Assembly (NCBI GenBank): GCA_016842065.1
Contig: JAEPDS010000021.1
Location: 1-64,000, forward strand
DNA: 64,000 nt
Direction of reading: 5' to 3'
Origin: Candidatus Thiodiazotropha sp. 'RUGA'
Lineage (GTDB): Bacteria > Pseudomonadota > Gammaproteobacteria > Chromatiales > Chromatiaceae
Shown here: positions 8,441-17,985 of the stretch, piece after piece
Layout: every line of letters begins with the position of its first letter
How positions within the stretch are numbered: position 1 is the first letter of the stretch
Program-made: the position numbers and the translations under genes
The notes under the pieces: model-generated
The model's database searches: none
Told to the model about the DNA's origin: nothing
The model's input: only the letters and a program-made list of their open reading frames with translations

Positions 8441-9250
8441 ATGTTTCTTTCTCTCTTAAAAAAAACCTATTTCACCATTTTTTGGATTTTCTTTGGCTAC
8501 GCCATTTTGTGTCTCTACTACTACCTCAATCAGGTCAACATCATATTTCCAGCAAGTCGGATCGATAACGACACATTATTTAATTTCACCATTGATCACC
8601 AGGAGCTCTATGTTGATGCCCCAGATGGCGCTCGGTTACATGGAGTACTCTTCAAGGCGAAAAAACCCAAAGGGGTGATTCTTCATTTTCATGGCAATGC
8701 GGAGAACATGCTCTCCATGCAATACGCAGCCGAACCCTTTGTCGAGCGAAACTACAGTTTTCTGGCGATGGACTACCGCAGCTATGGCAAGAGCAGCGGC
8801 AGTTTAAGTGAAGAGAATCTGTTTGCCGATGCCGCGCTGTTCCTGGGTCATCTGAAAAATTCTGGTTGGGAGAGCTCTGAAATCATACTCTATGGACGAT
8901 CGATCGGTACCGGTGTTGCGATCCAACTGGCATCAATATCCGACCTGCGTGGCATGATTCTTTATGCTCCCTTTTACAGCTTGACTGCATTGGCTGATTA
9001 CCACTTCCCCCTGCTTCCGGCTGAACTGCTGCTCAAATTTCCTATGGATTCCGCCGGCTATATGAACTCCGTCAAGCACCCTGTGCTGATCCTGCATGGT
9101 GCTGACGACCGGATCATACCGCTGGATCAAGCAGAAAGATTGGCCAATATCACAGGCAAGCTGATCGTGTTGGAAAATGGTCGACATAATGATCTCTATG
9201 GCCATCAGAGATTCTGGATTGAGATCGATAACTTTTTAGCCAGCATTTGA
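8441..9250 (+). CDS. Membrane-anchored alpha/beta hydrolase (BEM46/Abhd13-like)
   Basis: A 269-residue hydrolase with an N-terminal membrane anchor (about residues 8-30, FTIFWIFFGYAILCLYYY). The catalytic triad is visible: Ser in GRSIGTG, Asp in LHGADDRIIP, His in ENGRHNDLY. The oxyanion strand is LHFHGNAENM and the MDYRSYGKSSG segment is typical of BEM46/YhfR-like serine hydrolases. The active site would face the periplasm or membrane surface; the substrate is unknown (esterase or acyl-hydrolase). The ATG at 8441 is preferred over an in-frame ATG at 8372, which would overlap the terminator of the preceding gene. Confidence 0.85.
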   Translation: MFLSLLKKTYFTIFWIFFGYAILCLYYYLNQVNIIFPASRIDNDTLFNFTIDHQELYVDAPDGARLHGVLFKAKKPKGVILHFHGNAENMLSMQYAAEPFVERNYSFLAMDYRSYGKSSGSLSEENLFADAALFLGHLKNSGWESSEIILYGRSIGTGVAIQLASISDLRGMILYAPFYSLTALADYHFPLLPAELLLKFPMDSAGYMNSVKHPVLILHGADDRIIPLDQAERLANITGKLIVLENGRHNDLYGHQRFWIEIDNFLASI

Positions 9251-9471
9251 ATTTCACAATGTTCGGATGCTCTTACTATCCGATTTCGGGTAACAGCAAA
9301 AACAGACACAGACTTTATGGGATTTTAATTCCTAGTGCATTTTAACCTGCAAGCAACCGCTCAAACCTGATAGGCACCCCAGATAACCATAAGTATTTTT
9401 TAAATCTCTATCAATTTGTTCTTGATTCGAGCTCCATCCATTTCTCAAGATTGTTAACATCTAAAAAAATA

Positions 9472-9534
9472 TTGACTTGAGCCTCTTGATTAACTATTTA
9501 TTTGTATCTAATTAAACGCGCGTGCAGTTTAATT
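9472..9534 (+). promoter_or_regulatory. Promoter and inverted repeat upstream of the 82-residue gene
   Basis: TTGACT at 9472-9477 and TATTTA at 9495-9500 are separated by 17 bp, a good sigma-70 layout. Just downstream an 8-bp perfect inverted repeat (AATTAAAC...GTTTAATT, 9510-9534, 9-base spacer) sits where an operator would lie. The rest of the gap 9251-9642 is AT-rich and shows nothing else. Confidence 0.45.
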
Positions 9535-9642
9535 GCGCTATGATTTTTAAATAGGGAACATCAGGATACTTCAGCCTGCGCAGTAACGACCAATAAACGA
9601 AGTAACTGATTGAGTAATAATAATTTCCAGGGGAATGATGTT

Positions 9643-9891
9643 ATGTCATCAGAGAAACGGGTAGGAATGGGACCAGTCCCTCTTTCGCCTGAGATGTATA
9701 TCAACGAAAAACAAGTCGAGGGAATGTCGATCCTGAAGAAATTTGGCTGGAAACTGGTCTGCATCCGAAGACCGGGCTTCGGCCATGCACTTACGGTGCT
9801 CAAGAACAGTCAGGAAAGGGCAATTGGTGTTCTTGGTGAGGATGGAATACTCAGACTCACCCCTGAACTCAAGATCCGGCAAGCCAGTTAG
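9643..9891 (+). CDS. Small protein of unknown function
   Basis: An 82-residue soluble protein that I do not recognise. The ATG at 9643 follows a CCAGGGG site and is preferred over a TTG in frame at 9610. It contains a compact, probably folded core (EGMSILKKFGWKLVCIRRPG, then VLGEDGILRLTPELKIR), suggesting a small beta-rich domain. It has its own promoter-like region with an operator-like inverted repeat and faces the convergent Anbu gene, so it is probably transcribed alone. Confidence 0.6.
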   Translation: MSSEKRVGMGPVPLSPEMYINEKQVEGMSILKKFGWKLVCIRRPGFGHALTVLKNSQERAIGVLGEDGILRLTPELKIRQAS

Positions 9892-9965
9892 TGGGAATCA
9901 CTCAGGTTTAGATTCAATACCATGGCGAGATAACTGGATAGAGTCCCGCCACCCAGAGAGACCCG

Positions 9966-10766
9966 TTAGTCGATATTTTCGATGGAAGCGGGATTTTCAA
10001 TCTGATTAAGTTCCAGCGCTGTCTGGTACTCCGTGCTCTCCCATTCAAATCTCGGCAGACTGCTGAACGACTGGATCAAACCATTGGTCCAGGCTTGCTG
10101 CAGCTCCTTCAAATATTCTCCCTGCTCCTCAAATTTACAACGGCTGGCCAGTTGGAAATCCTCGGCCCGATAGAGTGACAGCTCATAGGGAGGCCCCACA
10201 GTGATATTGGACATGGTGGTTGAGCTGAGGGAGACCAGCGCCAGGCGGGCACAATCGTTCAAAGGCAGATCGTGGCTGAGCACCCGGTCGAGTACCGGCT
10301 TGCCATACTTGGTCTCCCCGATCTGCAGGTATGGGGTGCTTTTTGACGCCTCAATATGATTGCCTTGCGGATAGATCAACATCAAACCATGGGGTTGTCC
10401 CTGGATCTGCCCACCAATGATCAGCGAGACCTCACCACTGACGCCAGCTTGCTGTAACGCACTGTTGTGCTGCTGCTGCACCTGTTGACTGACCCGCCCC
10501 ACATAATCCGCTGCCTCGAACAGATACCTGGCGGAGAGCAGACTGTCGACTCCGCTTGGGTAGTCGATATCCCGCTGAATGATGTTGATGATCTCCTGGG
10601 TGGTGGCCAGATTACCCGCTGAGAGAATCACAAACAGACGATCCGGCGCCGGATTGAAGACATGCATCTTGGAATAGGATGTCACGTAGTCCACACCGGC
10701 ATTGGTACGGGAGTCAGAAGCGAACAACATGCCGTCGTTGACACAGATACCGAGACAATAAGTCAT
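9966..10766 (-). CDS. Anbu: bacterial proteasome-like peptidase
   Basis: A 266-residue Ntn-hydrolase of the Anbu (ancestral beta subunit) family, related to HslV and proteasome beta subunits. Start chosen at 10766: AAAGG lies upstream and removal of Met exposes Thr2 (MTYCLGICVNDGMLFASDSR), the expected nucleophile, followed by the conserved SDSRTNAGVD segment. A second conserved block is SLIIGGQIQGQPHGLMLIYP. Anbu self-assembles into rings; its physiological substrate is unsettled. It is divergent, across a 195-bp gap, from transglutaminase/DUF2126, ATP-grasp and alpha-E genes, the partners regularly found next to anbu. That setting points to a peptide tag or peptide-ligase pathway in which Anbu degrades or processes the product (inference from published gene-neighbourhood work). 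Confidence 0.93.
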   Translation of the reverse strand: MTYCLGICVNDGMLFASDSRTNAGVDYVTSYSKMHVFNPAPDRLFVILSAGNLATTQEIINIIQRDIDYPSGVDSLLSARYLFEAADYVGRVSQQVQQQHNSALQQAGVSGEVSLIIGGQIQGQPHGLMLIYPQGNHIEASKSTPYLQIGETKYGKPVLDRVLSHDLPLNDCARLALVSLSSTTMSNITVGPPYELSLYRAEDFQLASRCKFEEQGEYLKELQQAWTNGLIQSFSSLPRFEWESTEYQTALELNQIENPASIENID

Positions 10767-10961
10767 AAACCGACCTTTCTGTTTGTAAGAGTACCCGGGC
10801 ATCTTAATACAAATCTGAAATCCCTGGATACCGTTTTACCGGCTTCTAACATAATTAAATTTTTCACCTGGCTGGCATAAAAACTGCTCTATACCCTGTT
10901 TAAGTATTGAATCGGCTATCAATACCACCCGAGAGCACCAAACTGGAGCATCCAGCGCACC

Positions 10962-13900
10962 ATGTCAGTTCGCATCGCCATACAGCACCGTACCGAATAC
11001 CACTTTGATCGCCCGGTTAATCTTGCACCTCACCTGATTCGCCTGCGTCCTGCGCCCCATACCCGCACACCCTTGCACCACTATGCCTTGAAGATTGATC
11101 CGGAGAAGAAATTTCTCAACTGGCAGCAGGATCCTTTCGGTAACCATGTAGCCCGATGTGTGTTTCCGGAAAAGTCCAAGAATCTGACCATCGAGGTCAA
11201 TCTGGTTGCCGACATGGTGACCATCAACCCATTCGATTTTTTTGTCGAGGAGGCCTGCGAACACTTCCCCTTCAAGTACGAATCCCAGCTGAAGAAGGAG
11301 CTGTTTCCCTATTTCGAGTTGAAGGAGCGTGGGCCCAGACTGATGGCCTGGCTGAAGCGATTGAATGCGGATCCGGTCGGCTTCGGGTACCAGTCCCACG
11401 GTGAATCAAAAGAAGCTGAGGACGCGGATCAAGGTCCCCATATCGTCCACTACCTGGTCGAGCTCAATCAACGTCTGCAGCAGGATATCGACTACACCAT
11501 CCGCATGGAACCAGGGGTTCAGAGTTGCGAGCAGACCCTGACCAGAGCCAAGGGTTCCTGCCGTGACAGCGCCTGGCTGTTGGTTCAGATTTTAAGACAC
11601 CTGGGACTGGCGGCCCGCTTTGTCTCCGGCTACCTGATTCAACTGGTGGCCGATCAGAAATCCCTGGATGGCCCTTCCGGCCCTGAGGCGGATTTCACCG
11701 ACCTGCACGCCTGGACCGAGGTATTCATACCCGGTGCCGGCTGGATCGGTCTGGACCCCACCTCCGGCCTGTTTGCCGGTGAGGGACATATCCCCTTGGC
11801 CTGTACACCGGATCCGGTCAGTGCCGCCCCGATCGTCGGCGCCACCGATAAATGCAAAGTCACGTTTCACCATACAAACAGTGTGCAGCGGATCCACGAA
11901 GATCCCCGGGTCACCAAACCCTACAGCGACACTCAATGGCAGGCGATCCTCACTCTGGGTGACTTTGTGGATAAGCAATTGCTGTACGGTGACGTGAGAC
12001 TCACCATGGGGGGTGAACCAACTTTCGTCTCGATCGATGACATGGACAGCCCGCAATGGAACACCGCAGCCCTGGGTCGCCACAAACGAGAGCTGGCCGG
12101 GGTCCTGCTCAAGCGGCTCAAAGAGGCGTTTGCCACCGATGCCGTGCTCCACTATGGCCAGGGCAAGTGGTATCCGGGTGAGCCCCTGCCCCGTTGGGCA
12201 CTGACCTGCGCCTGGCGCAAAGACAAACAACCGGTCTGGCGTCACCCTGAACTGCTGGACCAGCCCGACTCAGCGAGCGAATACAATGTTCACCATGCCC
12301 AGTTGTTGATCCGGCATATTCAAAAGCACCTGAACCTGCTGGATGACCGCTATGTGGTACCCGGCATGGAGGATAACCTCTACTACCTGTGGAAAGAGGG
12401 TACCCTGCCGGCCAATGTGGATGCGCTGGACAGCAAGTTGAAGGATCCCCTGGAGCGGGCCCGCTTGCGCCGGGTCTTTGAACAAGGGTTACAGAAGGTG
12501 ATCGGTTACGCCCTGCCAATCGCCTGGGACTACCGGCAGGAGAGCTGGGTGAGCAATCCCTGGAACTTCCGGCGTGGCAATATGTATCTGATACCCGGCG
12601 ACTCACCGATGGGTTATCGACTCCCCCTGGACTCTCTGCGCTGGGAGAAGGCTGAGGATCGTCAGCAGATACATCCCCGGGATCCCTTTGATGAACGGCA
12701 GCTACAGCCGGAAATCAGGGATCGGCTGCGCCTGACACAAAGTGGTATCACCATCCCCCTGCCGGAAGCCCCCATGGCAGCCGATGATCCCTCGCTTTTT
12801 GATCAGGAAGACGAGGACGATGGCCAGGCTCTGATCCGTACAGCCTTGTGCGTGGAAGCCAGATCGGGACACCTGCATATTTTTCTCCCCCCATTGACTG
12901 AACTGGAACACTATCTGGATCTGGTCAATGCGATCGAGGCCGCTGCGGTGGAGACCGGTTACGGCGTGATCATGGAGGGTTACGAGCCACCCAAGGACCC
13001 CAGACTGGAACGATTACAGATCACCCCGGATCCGGGTGTCATCGAGGTCAACATTCAACCCAGCAGCAGTTGGCGGGATCTGGTACAACTCAACCAGACG
13101 CTCTATGAGGAGGCGAGACAATCCCGTCTGGGTACAGAGAAGTTCATGCTCGATGGTCGCCACTCGGGTACCGGTGGCGGTAACCATGTCACCATTGGTG
13201 CCGCCGATCCCGCAGACAGCCCGATACTGCGACGCCCACATCTGCTGCGCAGTCTGTTGACCTATTGGCAACACCATCCGGCTCTCTCCTACCTCTTTTC
13301 CGGACTCTTCATCGGACCCACATCCCAGGCCCCCAGGGTGGATGAAGCGAGGGACGATTCCTTGTATGAGCTGGGCATCGCCTTCAGCTCGATGCCCCCC
13401 GGGGAAACTCCGGCGCCGTGGCTGGTGGACCGGATGCTTCGCCATCTATTGGTGGATCTCACCGGCAACACCCACCGTTCCGAATTCTGTATCGATAAAC
13501 TCTACTCACCGGACAGCCCCAGTGGCCGTCTTGGCCTGGTGGAGTTCCGTGGCTTTGAGATGCCACCACACGCGCAGATGAGTGCACTGCAGATGTTGCT
13601 GTTGCGCGCTCTGATTGCCCGCTTCTGGGATAGCCCCTATGACCGGCCACCGGTCAGTTGGGGAACCGAACTGCATGACCGGTTTATGCTGCCCCACTTT
13701 GTGGCCCGGGATCTGGCCGATGTGGTGAATGATCTCAATCGAGCGGGTTATGCATTTGAAAATCCATGGTTCGATCCATTTCTGGAGTTCCGTTTTCCCC
13801 GCTACGGCACCATCAATGTGGATGATCTGGAGCTTGAGTTGCGCTTCGCCATCGAGCCCTGGAACGTGTTGGGCGAAGAGGTGACGGCCCAGGGGACTGC

Positions 13901-14345
13901 CCGGTTTGTAGACTCCTCGGTGGAACGGCTGCAGACCAGAATCAAAGGCATCACACCTGGCCGACACGCGGTCACCTGCAATGGCAGACCCTTGCCACTG
14001 CACAATACCGGCACCCATGGTGAGTATGTGGCGGGTGTTCGCTTCAAAGCCTGGCAGCCGCCTTCCGGATTGCACCCGACCATTGGCAGTCATGCGCCCC
14101 TGGTGTTCGATATCGTCGATACCTGGAACCGTACTTCCCTGGGTGGCTGCACCTATCATGTCGCCCATCCTGGTGGGCGTCATTATGAAAGCTTTCCGGT
14201 CAATGCAAACGAAGCCGAAGCCCGTCGCCTGGCACGTTTCCATGACCACGGCCATACCGGCGGCACCATCAATCTGACTGAAGAGAGAATCAATCCGGAT
14301 TTCCCCTACACCCTGGATCTTCGCTCTAACCCGGGAGGCTCATGA
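10962..14345 (+). CDS. Transglutaminase-like / DUF2126 fusion protein
   Basis: A 1127-residue cytoplasmic two-part protein. Residues 1-90 are the bacterial transglutaminase N-terminal region (IAIQHRTEYHFDRPVNLAPH). The transglutaminase-like core at about 165-300 shows Cys in AKGSCRDSAWLL, His in DLHAWTEVF and Asp in GLDPTSGL, so the Cys-His-Asp triad is complete. Residues about 330-1090 are DUF2126 (COG4196), which is proposed to be related to glutamine synthetase-like amide ligases and has conserved segments such as GQGKWYPGEPLPRWAL and HSGTGGGNHVTIG. Its last bases overlap the ATG of the ATP-grasp gene. Together with the ATP-grasp and alpha-E proteins it is thought to make or trim a peptide; the substrate is unknown. 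Confidence 0.92.
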   Translation: MSVRIAIQHRTEYHFDRPVNLAPHLIRLRPAPHTRTPLHHYALKIDPEKKFLNWQQDPFGNHVARCVFPEKSKNLTIEVNLVADMVTINPFDFFVEEACEHFPFKYESQLKKELFPYFELKERGPRLMAWLKRLNADPVGFGYQSHGESKEAEDADQGPHIVHYLVELNQRLQQDIDYTIRMEPGVQSCEQTLTRAKGSCRDSAWLLVQILRHLGLAARFVSGYLIQLVADQKSLDGPSGPEADFTDLHAWTEVFIPGAGWIGLDPTSGLFAGEGHIPLACTPDPVSAAPIVGATDKCKVTFHHTNSVQRIHEDPRVTKPYSDTQWQAILTLGDFVDKQLLYGDVRLTMGGEPTFVSIDDMDSPQWNTAALGRHKRELAGVLLKRLKEAFATDAVLHYGQGKWYPGEPLPRWALTCAWRKDKQPVWRHPELLDQPDSASEYNVHHAQLLIRHIQKHLNLLDDRYVVPGMEDNLYYLWKEGTLPANVDALDSKLKDPLERARLRRVFEQGLQKVIGYALPIAWDYRQESWVSNPWNFRRGNMYLIPGDSPMGYRLPLDSLRWEKAEDRQQIHPRDPFDERQLQPEIRDRLRLTQSGITIPLPEAPMAADDPSLFDQEDEDDGQALIRTALCVEARSGHLHIFLPPLTELEHYLDLVNAIEAAAVETGYGVIMEGYEPPKDPRLERLQITPDPGVIEVNIQPSSSWRDLVQLNQTLYEEARQSRLGTEKFMLDGRHSGTGGGNHVTIGAADPADSPILRRPHLLRSLLTYWQHHPALSYLFSGLFIGPTSQAPRVDEARDDSLYELGIAFSSMPPGETPAPWLVDRMLRHLLVDLTGNTHRSEFCIDKLYSPDSPSGRLGLVEFRGFEMPPHAQMSALQMLLLRALIARFWDSPYDRPPVSWGTELHDRFMLPHFVARDLADVVNDLNRAGYAFENPWFDPFLEFRFPRYGTINVDDLELELRFAIEPWNVLGEEVTAQGTARFVDSSVERLQTRIKGITPGRHAVTCNGRPLPLHNTGTHGEYVAGVRFKAWQPPSGLHPTIGSHAPLVFDIVDTWNRTSLGGCTYHVAHPGGRHYESFPVNANEAEARRLARFHDHGHTGGTINLTEERINPDFPYTLDLRSNPGGS

Positions 14346-15790
14346 TGACCATCAATCGGGAGTCTTTTGAAAACCATCCATTCTTCGATGAACTGATCAC
14401 TTCCAACGGTCATGCCAGAGGTTATGCCCGTAAACTGATCAGCTACCTGGGCAAGCTTGATGAGGGAGAGCTGGCATCCCGCCAATTAGGCGCAGAGTTA
14501 GCGCTCAAACAGATGGGCATCACCTTCCGTGTCTATACCGAAGAGGAGGGTTCCATCGATCGAGTCTGGCCATTCGATATCGTGCCCCGCCTGATCCCGA
14601 AAAAAGAGTGGGAGCGGACTGAATCCGGTCTTAAGCAGCGGGTTGAAGCACTCAATCTTTTCATTGACGATCTTTATCACAAACAGCAGATCATCAAAGA
14701 TAAAGTGTTTCCGGCCGAAGTGCTGGCGGACTCTGAAAACTTCCGCGAGCAGTGTATCGGCATCAATCCACCTCTGGGTATCTGGGCGCATATTTGTGGC
14801 AGTGATCTGGTACGTGACGACAAGGGTGAGATGTATGTGCTCGAGGATAACCTGAGAGTCCCATCCGGTGTTTCGTATATGTTAGAGAACCGACTGGTCA
14901 CCAAACGGGTCTTTCCGGAACTGTTTGAAACCTACAGTCCCCTGCCCATCGATGACTACCCATCCGAACTGTTCGATACCCTCTCTGCCCTGTCACCACG
15001 CCCGGGAGATCATCCTGAGATCGTGGTACTCACTCCGGGTATCTACAACTCGGCCTATTTCGAACATGCCTATCTGGCACAACAGATGGGATGTGAATTG
15101 GTTGAGGGTCGCGACCTGGTGGTGGAGAAGGATGATTGTGTCTATATGCGCAATATCGAGGGACTCTCCCGGGTGGATGTGATCTACCGCCGTATCGATG
15201 ATCTGTTTCTCGATCCGGAGGCATTCAATGCCGACTCCATGCTCGGCGTTCCCGGATTGATGCGGGCCTGGAAAGCGGGCAACGTCGCACTGGCCAATGC
15301 CCCGGGTGCCGGTGTGGCGGATGACAAAGTAGTCTATTCCTATGTACCCGATATCATTCGTTACTATCTGGACCAGGAACCCATTGTCCCCAATGTGCCT
15401 ACCTGGCGCTGTATGGACAAACAATCCTGTGATTATGTTCTGGAGCATCTCAAAGAGCTGGTGGTGAAGCCCGCCAATGAGTCGGGAGGTTATGGTCTGC
15501 TGGTGGGTCCGGCATCCACCCGGCAGGAGCGGGAAACCTTCAGTAAACTGATCAAAGATAATCCCCGTAACTACATTGCACAACCGACCCTGGCGATCTC
15601 CACGGTCCCCACCATCAGCAGTGGCCTGCTTGAACCGAGGCATGTGGATCTGAGGCCGTTCATCCTGAGCGGCAAGTCGATGGAGGTAACCACCGGAGGA
15701 TTGACCCGGGTGGCTCTGCGCAAGGGATCCCTGGTGGTCAACTCATCCCAGGGTGGCGGCAGTAAGGACACCTGGATTGTTGACAGTTGA
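14342..15790 (+). CDS. Circularly permuted ATP-grasp protein (COG2308)
   Basis: A 482-residue ATP-dependent ligase-like protein with DUF404/DUF407 segments. It has the signature ICGSDLVRDDKGEMYVLEDN followed by LRVPSGVSYMLENR, and the late block LVVKPANESGGYGLLVGP, which supplies ATP-binding Lys and the glycine loop in permuted order. ATP-grasp enzymes of this type form amide bonds via an acyl phosphate. The start overlaps the previous stop (ATGA), and the alpha-E gene follows after 34 bp, so the three genes form one operon. The usual length is about 470-490 residues, so the gene is intact. Confidence 0.93.
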   Translation: MMTINRESFENHPFFDELITSNGHARGYARKLISYLGKLDEGELASRQLGAELALKQMGITFRVYTEEEGSIDRVWPFDIVPRLIPKKEWERTESGLKQRVEALNLFIDDLYHKQQIIKDKVFPAEVLADSENFREQCIGINPPLGIWAHICGSDLVRDDKGEMYVLEDNLRVPSGVSYMLENRLVTKRVFPELFETYSPLPIDDYPSELFDTLSALSPRPGDHPEIVVLTPGIYNSAYFEHAYLAQQMGCELVEGRDLVVEKDDCVYMRNIEGLSRVDVIYRRIDDLFLDPEAFNADSMLGVPGLMRAWKAGNVALANAPGAGVADDKVVYSYVPDIIRYYLDQEPIVPNVPTWRCMDKQSCDYVLEHLKELVVKPANESGGYGLLVGPASTRQERETFSKLIKDNPRNYIAQPTLAISTVPTISSGLLEPRHVDLRPFILSGKSMEVTTGGLTRVALRKGSLVVNSSQGGGSKDTWIVDS

Positions 15791-15824
15791 TTGAGATGAG
15801 CAATGTTTATTTGAGGAGCGAGCA

Positions 15825-16769
15825 ATGTTATCCCGAGTTGCGGAGACCATATATTGGATAGGGCGTTATCAGGAACGGGCTGAAAACACCGCGCGCCTGA
15901 TCACCGTGAATACCAATCTGATGCTGGATCTGCCACCTAAGGTTGCGCCAGGCTGGGATGCACTCATCAAGCTGCTGGGTTGCTACGAGGCCTATCTGGC
16001 TCGTCATCCGGAGTTTACCGAACGCCGGGTGGCGAATTTTCTGATCAGCGATGAATCCAACTCCAGCTCCATCATCAGCACCCTCTGCGCATTGCGAGAG
16101 AACGCCCGCACCATACGCGAGATATTGCCACGGGAAGCCTGGGAGTCGATCAACAGTTATTATCAGACGGCCCTGGAGCGCAAACAGAGCAGCTTTTCCC
16201 GCCAGGGCAGACAAGCTTACCTGGAGCATATCATAGCCGGCTCACAGTTGATGACCGGGTTACTGGCCGGCAGTATGAATCACGACAAGGCCTACCGCTT
16301 TCTCAATTTGGGACGTAAGCTGGAGCGTGCCGATATGACAACACGAATCATCGATGTACGATCTGAAAACCCACTCCCGGAAGAGGCACCCGAACTGGCA
16401 CCATTTGAAGACATCCTATGGATGAGTATGTTGAAGTCACTCAGCGCTTATCAGATGTATCGACAACATATGCAGGTCAGAATCAATCGTAATGACGTTC
16501 TCCAGTTTCTATTCAAAACACAGGGTTTTCCCCGTTCAATTAGCTATTGCACGGAAAATATCCGTTTCAATATCTCCCGTCTGCCGAAAAACAGAACACC
16601 GTTAAAAGTACTGAAAAAGATCGATACCCGCCTGACAGAGATGTTGACGGATAAGATGGATAACAATGTACTGCATGATTTTATTGACGATTTGCAGATC
16701 GATTTCGGCACCCTGCATGAAGCGATTTCAAAAGCTTATTTCCCACCTGCACTGTTGTCAGCGGCATGA
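15825..16769 (+). CDS. Alpha-E domain protein (COG2307/DUF403)
   Basis: A 314-residue all-helical protein starting MLSRVAETIYWIGRYQERAE, the hallmark N terminus of the alpha-E family, with conserved ENARTIREILPREAWESINS in the middle. It has a GAGGAG ribosome site. The family nearly always accompanies the permuted ATP-grasp protein and is thought to act with it in the same peptide-forming system; no catalytic residue is established. It is the last gene of the three-gene operon. The Mrp operon starts 111 bp further on and may have its own promoter. Confidence 0.92.
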   Translation: MLSRVAETIYWIGRYQERAENTARLITVNTNLMLDLPPKVAPGWDALIKLLGCYEAYLARHPEFTERRVANFLISDESNSSSIISTLCALRENARTIREILPREAWESINSYYQTALERKQSSFSRQGRQAYLEHIIAGSQLMTGLLAGSMNHDKAYRFLNLGRKLERADMTTRIIDVRSENPLPEEAPELAPFEDILWMSMLKSLSAYQMYRQHMQVRINRNDVLQFLFKTQGFPRSISYCTENIRFNISRLPKNRTPLKVLKKIDTRLTEMLTDKMDNNVLHDFIDDLQIDFGTLHEAISKAYFPPALLSAA

Positions 16770-16880
16770 TTGACAAATGGAAGTTTGAGTCGCGTCATTG
16801 GGCTGTAACATAAAGATGATTTGATAACGAAATAGCGCGTACAATAGAACGCACAACCACAACGAAAGGTGACTCCGAGT

Positions 16881-17408
16881 ATGACGACGAAGTCCATACA
16901 ACGACCTGAACCCGGTTTTGTCCACGGACTGTTTCTCTACCTGCTTGTGTTTGCACTCTGGATGTTGTTGGTCGGCAATCTGGACACAGCGGAGATGGCT
17001 GCCGGAGCGGTGGTCGCTCTGATTGTCACCCTGGCAAGCCGACCTCACCTCAGCATCCTCACCGGGCTGATCATTTCACCAGCTGCCCTGCTTCCATTGC
17101 TACGCTACCTCGGCACCTTTATCGTGGCACTGGTTCAAGCCAACCTCGATATGGCCCGGCGCGTACTAAGTCCTTCACTGCCTTTGCAACCAGCCGTAGT
17201 GGAGGTGGAGACCAAACTCAAATCACCGTTGGGCCGTCTGATTCTGGCGAACAGCATTACCCTGACCCCCGGCACCCTGACTGTCGATGTTCAGGACCAG
17301 GTGTTGTTGGTGCATTGGGTGGACTGTCCCCCAGGCAGTGATCTGGCATCTACCACTCAGGCCATTACCAGCAAATTTGAACAACACCTGAAAGGCTTCG
17401 TGTTATGA
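16881..17408 (+). CDS. mrpE: MrpE/MnhE-like subunit
   Basis: A 175-residue membrane protein of the Mrp antiporter E family: two or three hydrophobic segments in the first 80 residues (GLFLYLLVFALWMLLVGNLD, AAGAVVALIVTLAS) and a soluble C-terminal domain with the family's SPLGRLILANSITLTPGTLT followed by VDVQ. It is the first gene of the antiporter-oxidoreductase operon. In Mrp-linked complexes (Mbh, Mbs) the E, F and G subunits form the sodium-translocating part. I start at the ATG at 16881; a GTG at 16869 is also possible. It overlaps mrpF by 4 bases. Confidence 0.92.
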   Translation: MTTKSIQRPEPGFVHGLFLYLLVFALWMLLVGNLDTAEMAAGAVVALIVTLASRPHLSILTGLIISPAALLPLLRYLGTFIVALVQANLDMARRVLSPSLPLQPAVVEVETKLKSPLGRLILANSITLTPGTLTVDVQDQVLLVHWVDCPPGSDLASTTQAITSKFEQHLKGFVL

Positions 17409-17668
17409 CATTAACCCTATTGGAGATCGTGGCACTGGGCTTGCTGGGTGCTGCGGTATTACTCAGTCTGTTGCGCCTGATCCTGGGCCCCACAACCCCG
17501 GACCGGGTGGTTGCCGCCGATACCCTGGCGGTGATAACAACTTCCGGACTGGTGATCCTCGCCGCCCTGCTGGGTAGCCCACTCTATCTGGATGTAGCGC
17601 TGATCTACGGCACCTTGGCGTTTGTCGGTGTGGTCGCCATCGCCCGAACGATTGAGGGGAATGGCTGA
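17405..17668 (+). CDS. mrpF: MrpF/MnhF-like subunit
   Basis: An 87-residue, three-helix membrane protein. The family core LRLILGPTTPDRVVAADTLA is complete; the conserved GPxxxDRxxAxD is thought to line the cation path. It overlaps mrpE by 4 bases and touches mrpG, so it is translationally coupled to both. Confidence 0.93.
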   Translation: MTLTLLEIVALGLLGAAVLLSLLRLILGPTTPDRVVAADTLAVITTSGLVILAALLGSPLYLDVALIYGTLAFVGVVAIARTIEGNG

Positions 17669-17985
17669 TGAGACTGATTGCCGATCTGTTTCTTGTTGTC
17701 GGTGCCGCCTTCACCCTGTTCGGCGCCATCGGACTGATCCGTATGCCCGATGTCTATAACCGTATCCAGGCAGGCACCAAGGCGGTCACCCTTGGGTCGC
17801 TCTGCCTGTTGATCGGTATTGCTCTGCTCTACCCTGCCTGGTGGTCGAAGTTGCTGGTGATCGGCGTGCTGATTCTGATTACCAATCCACTCGGCTCTTC
17901 CACCATTGCCCGGGCACTGCTTAAGGCTGGGGTAAAGCCCTGGAGCAAAGCCAGCGTAAGCCAAGCAGGAGAGGCTGACCGATGA
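17668..17985 (+). CDS. mrpG: MrpG/MnhG-like subunit
   Basis: A 105-residue, three-helix membrane protein with the MrpG signature FTLFGAIGLIRMPDVYNRIQ followed by AGTKAVTLG. It works with MrpE and MrpF in the cation-translocating module. Its start overlaps the mrpF stop, and its end overlaps the next gene by 4 bases. Confidence 0.93.
   Translation: MRLIADLFLVVGAAFTLFGAIGLIRMPDVYNRIQAGTKAVTLGSLCLLIGIALLYPAWWSKLLVIGVLILITNPLGSSTIARALLKAGVKPWSKASVSQAGEADR

Noticed and set aside
11592-14255. Long minus-strand frames under the DUF2126 gene (up to 249 residues)
   Set aside because: High-GC shadow frames opposite a clearly conserved protein; no ribosome site and no domain.
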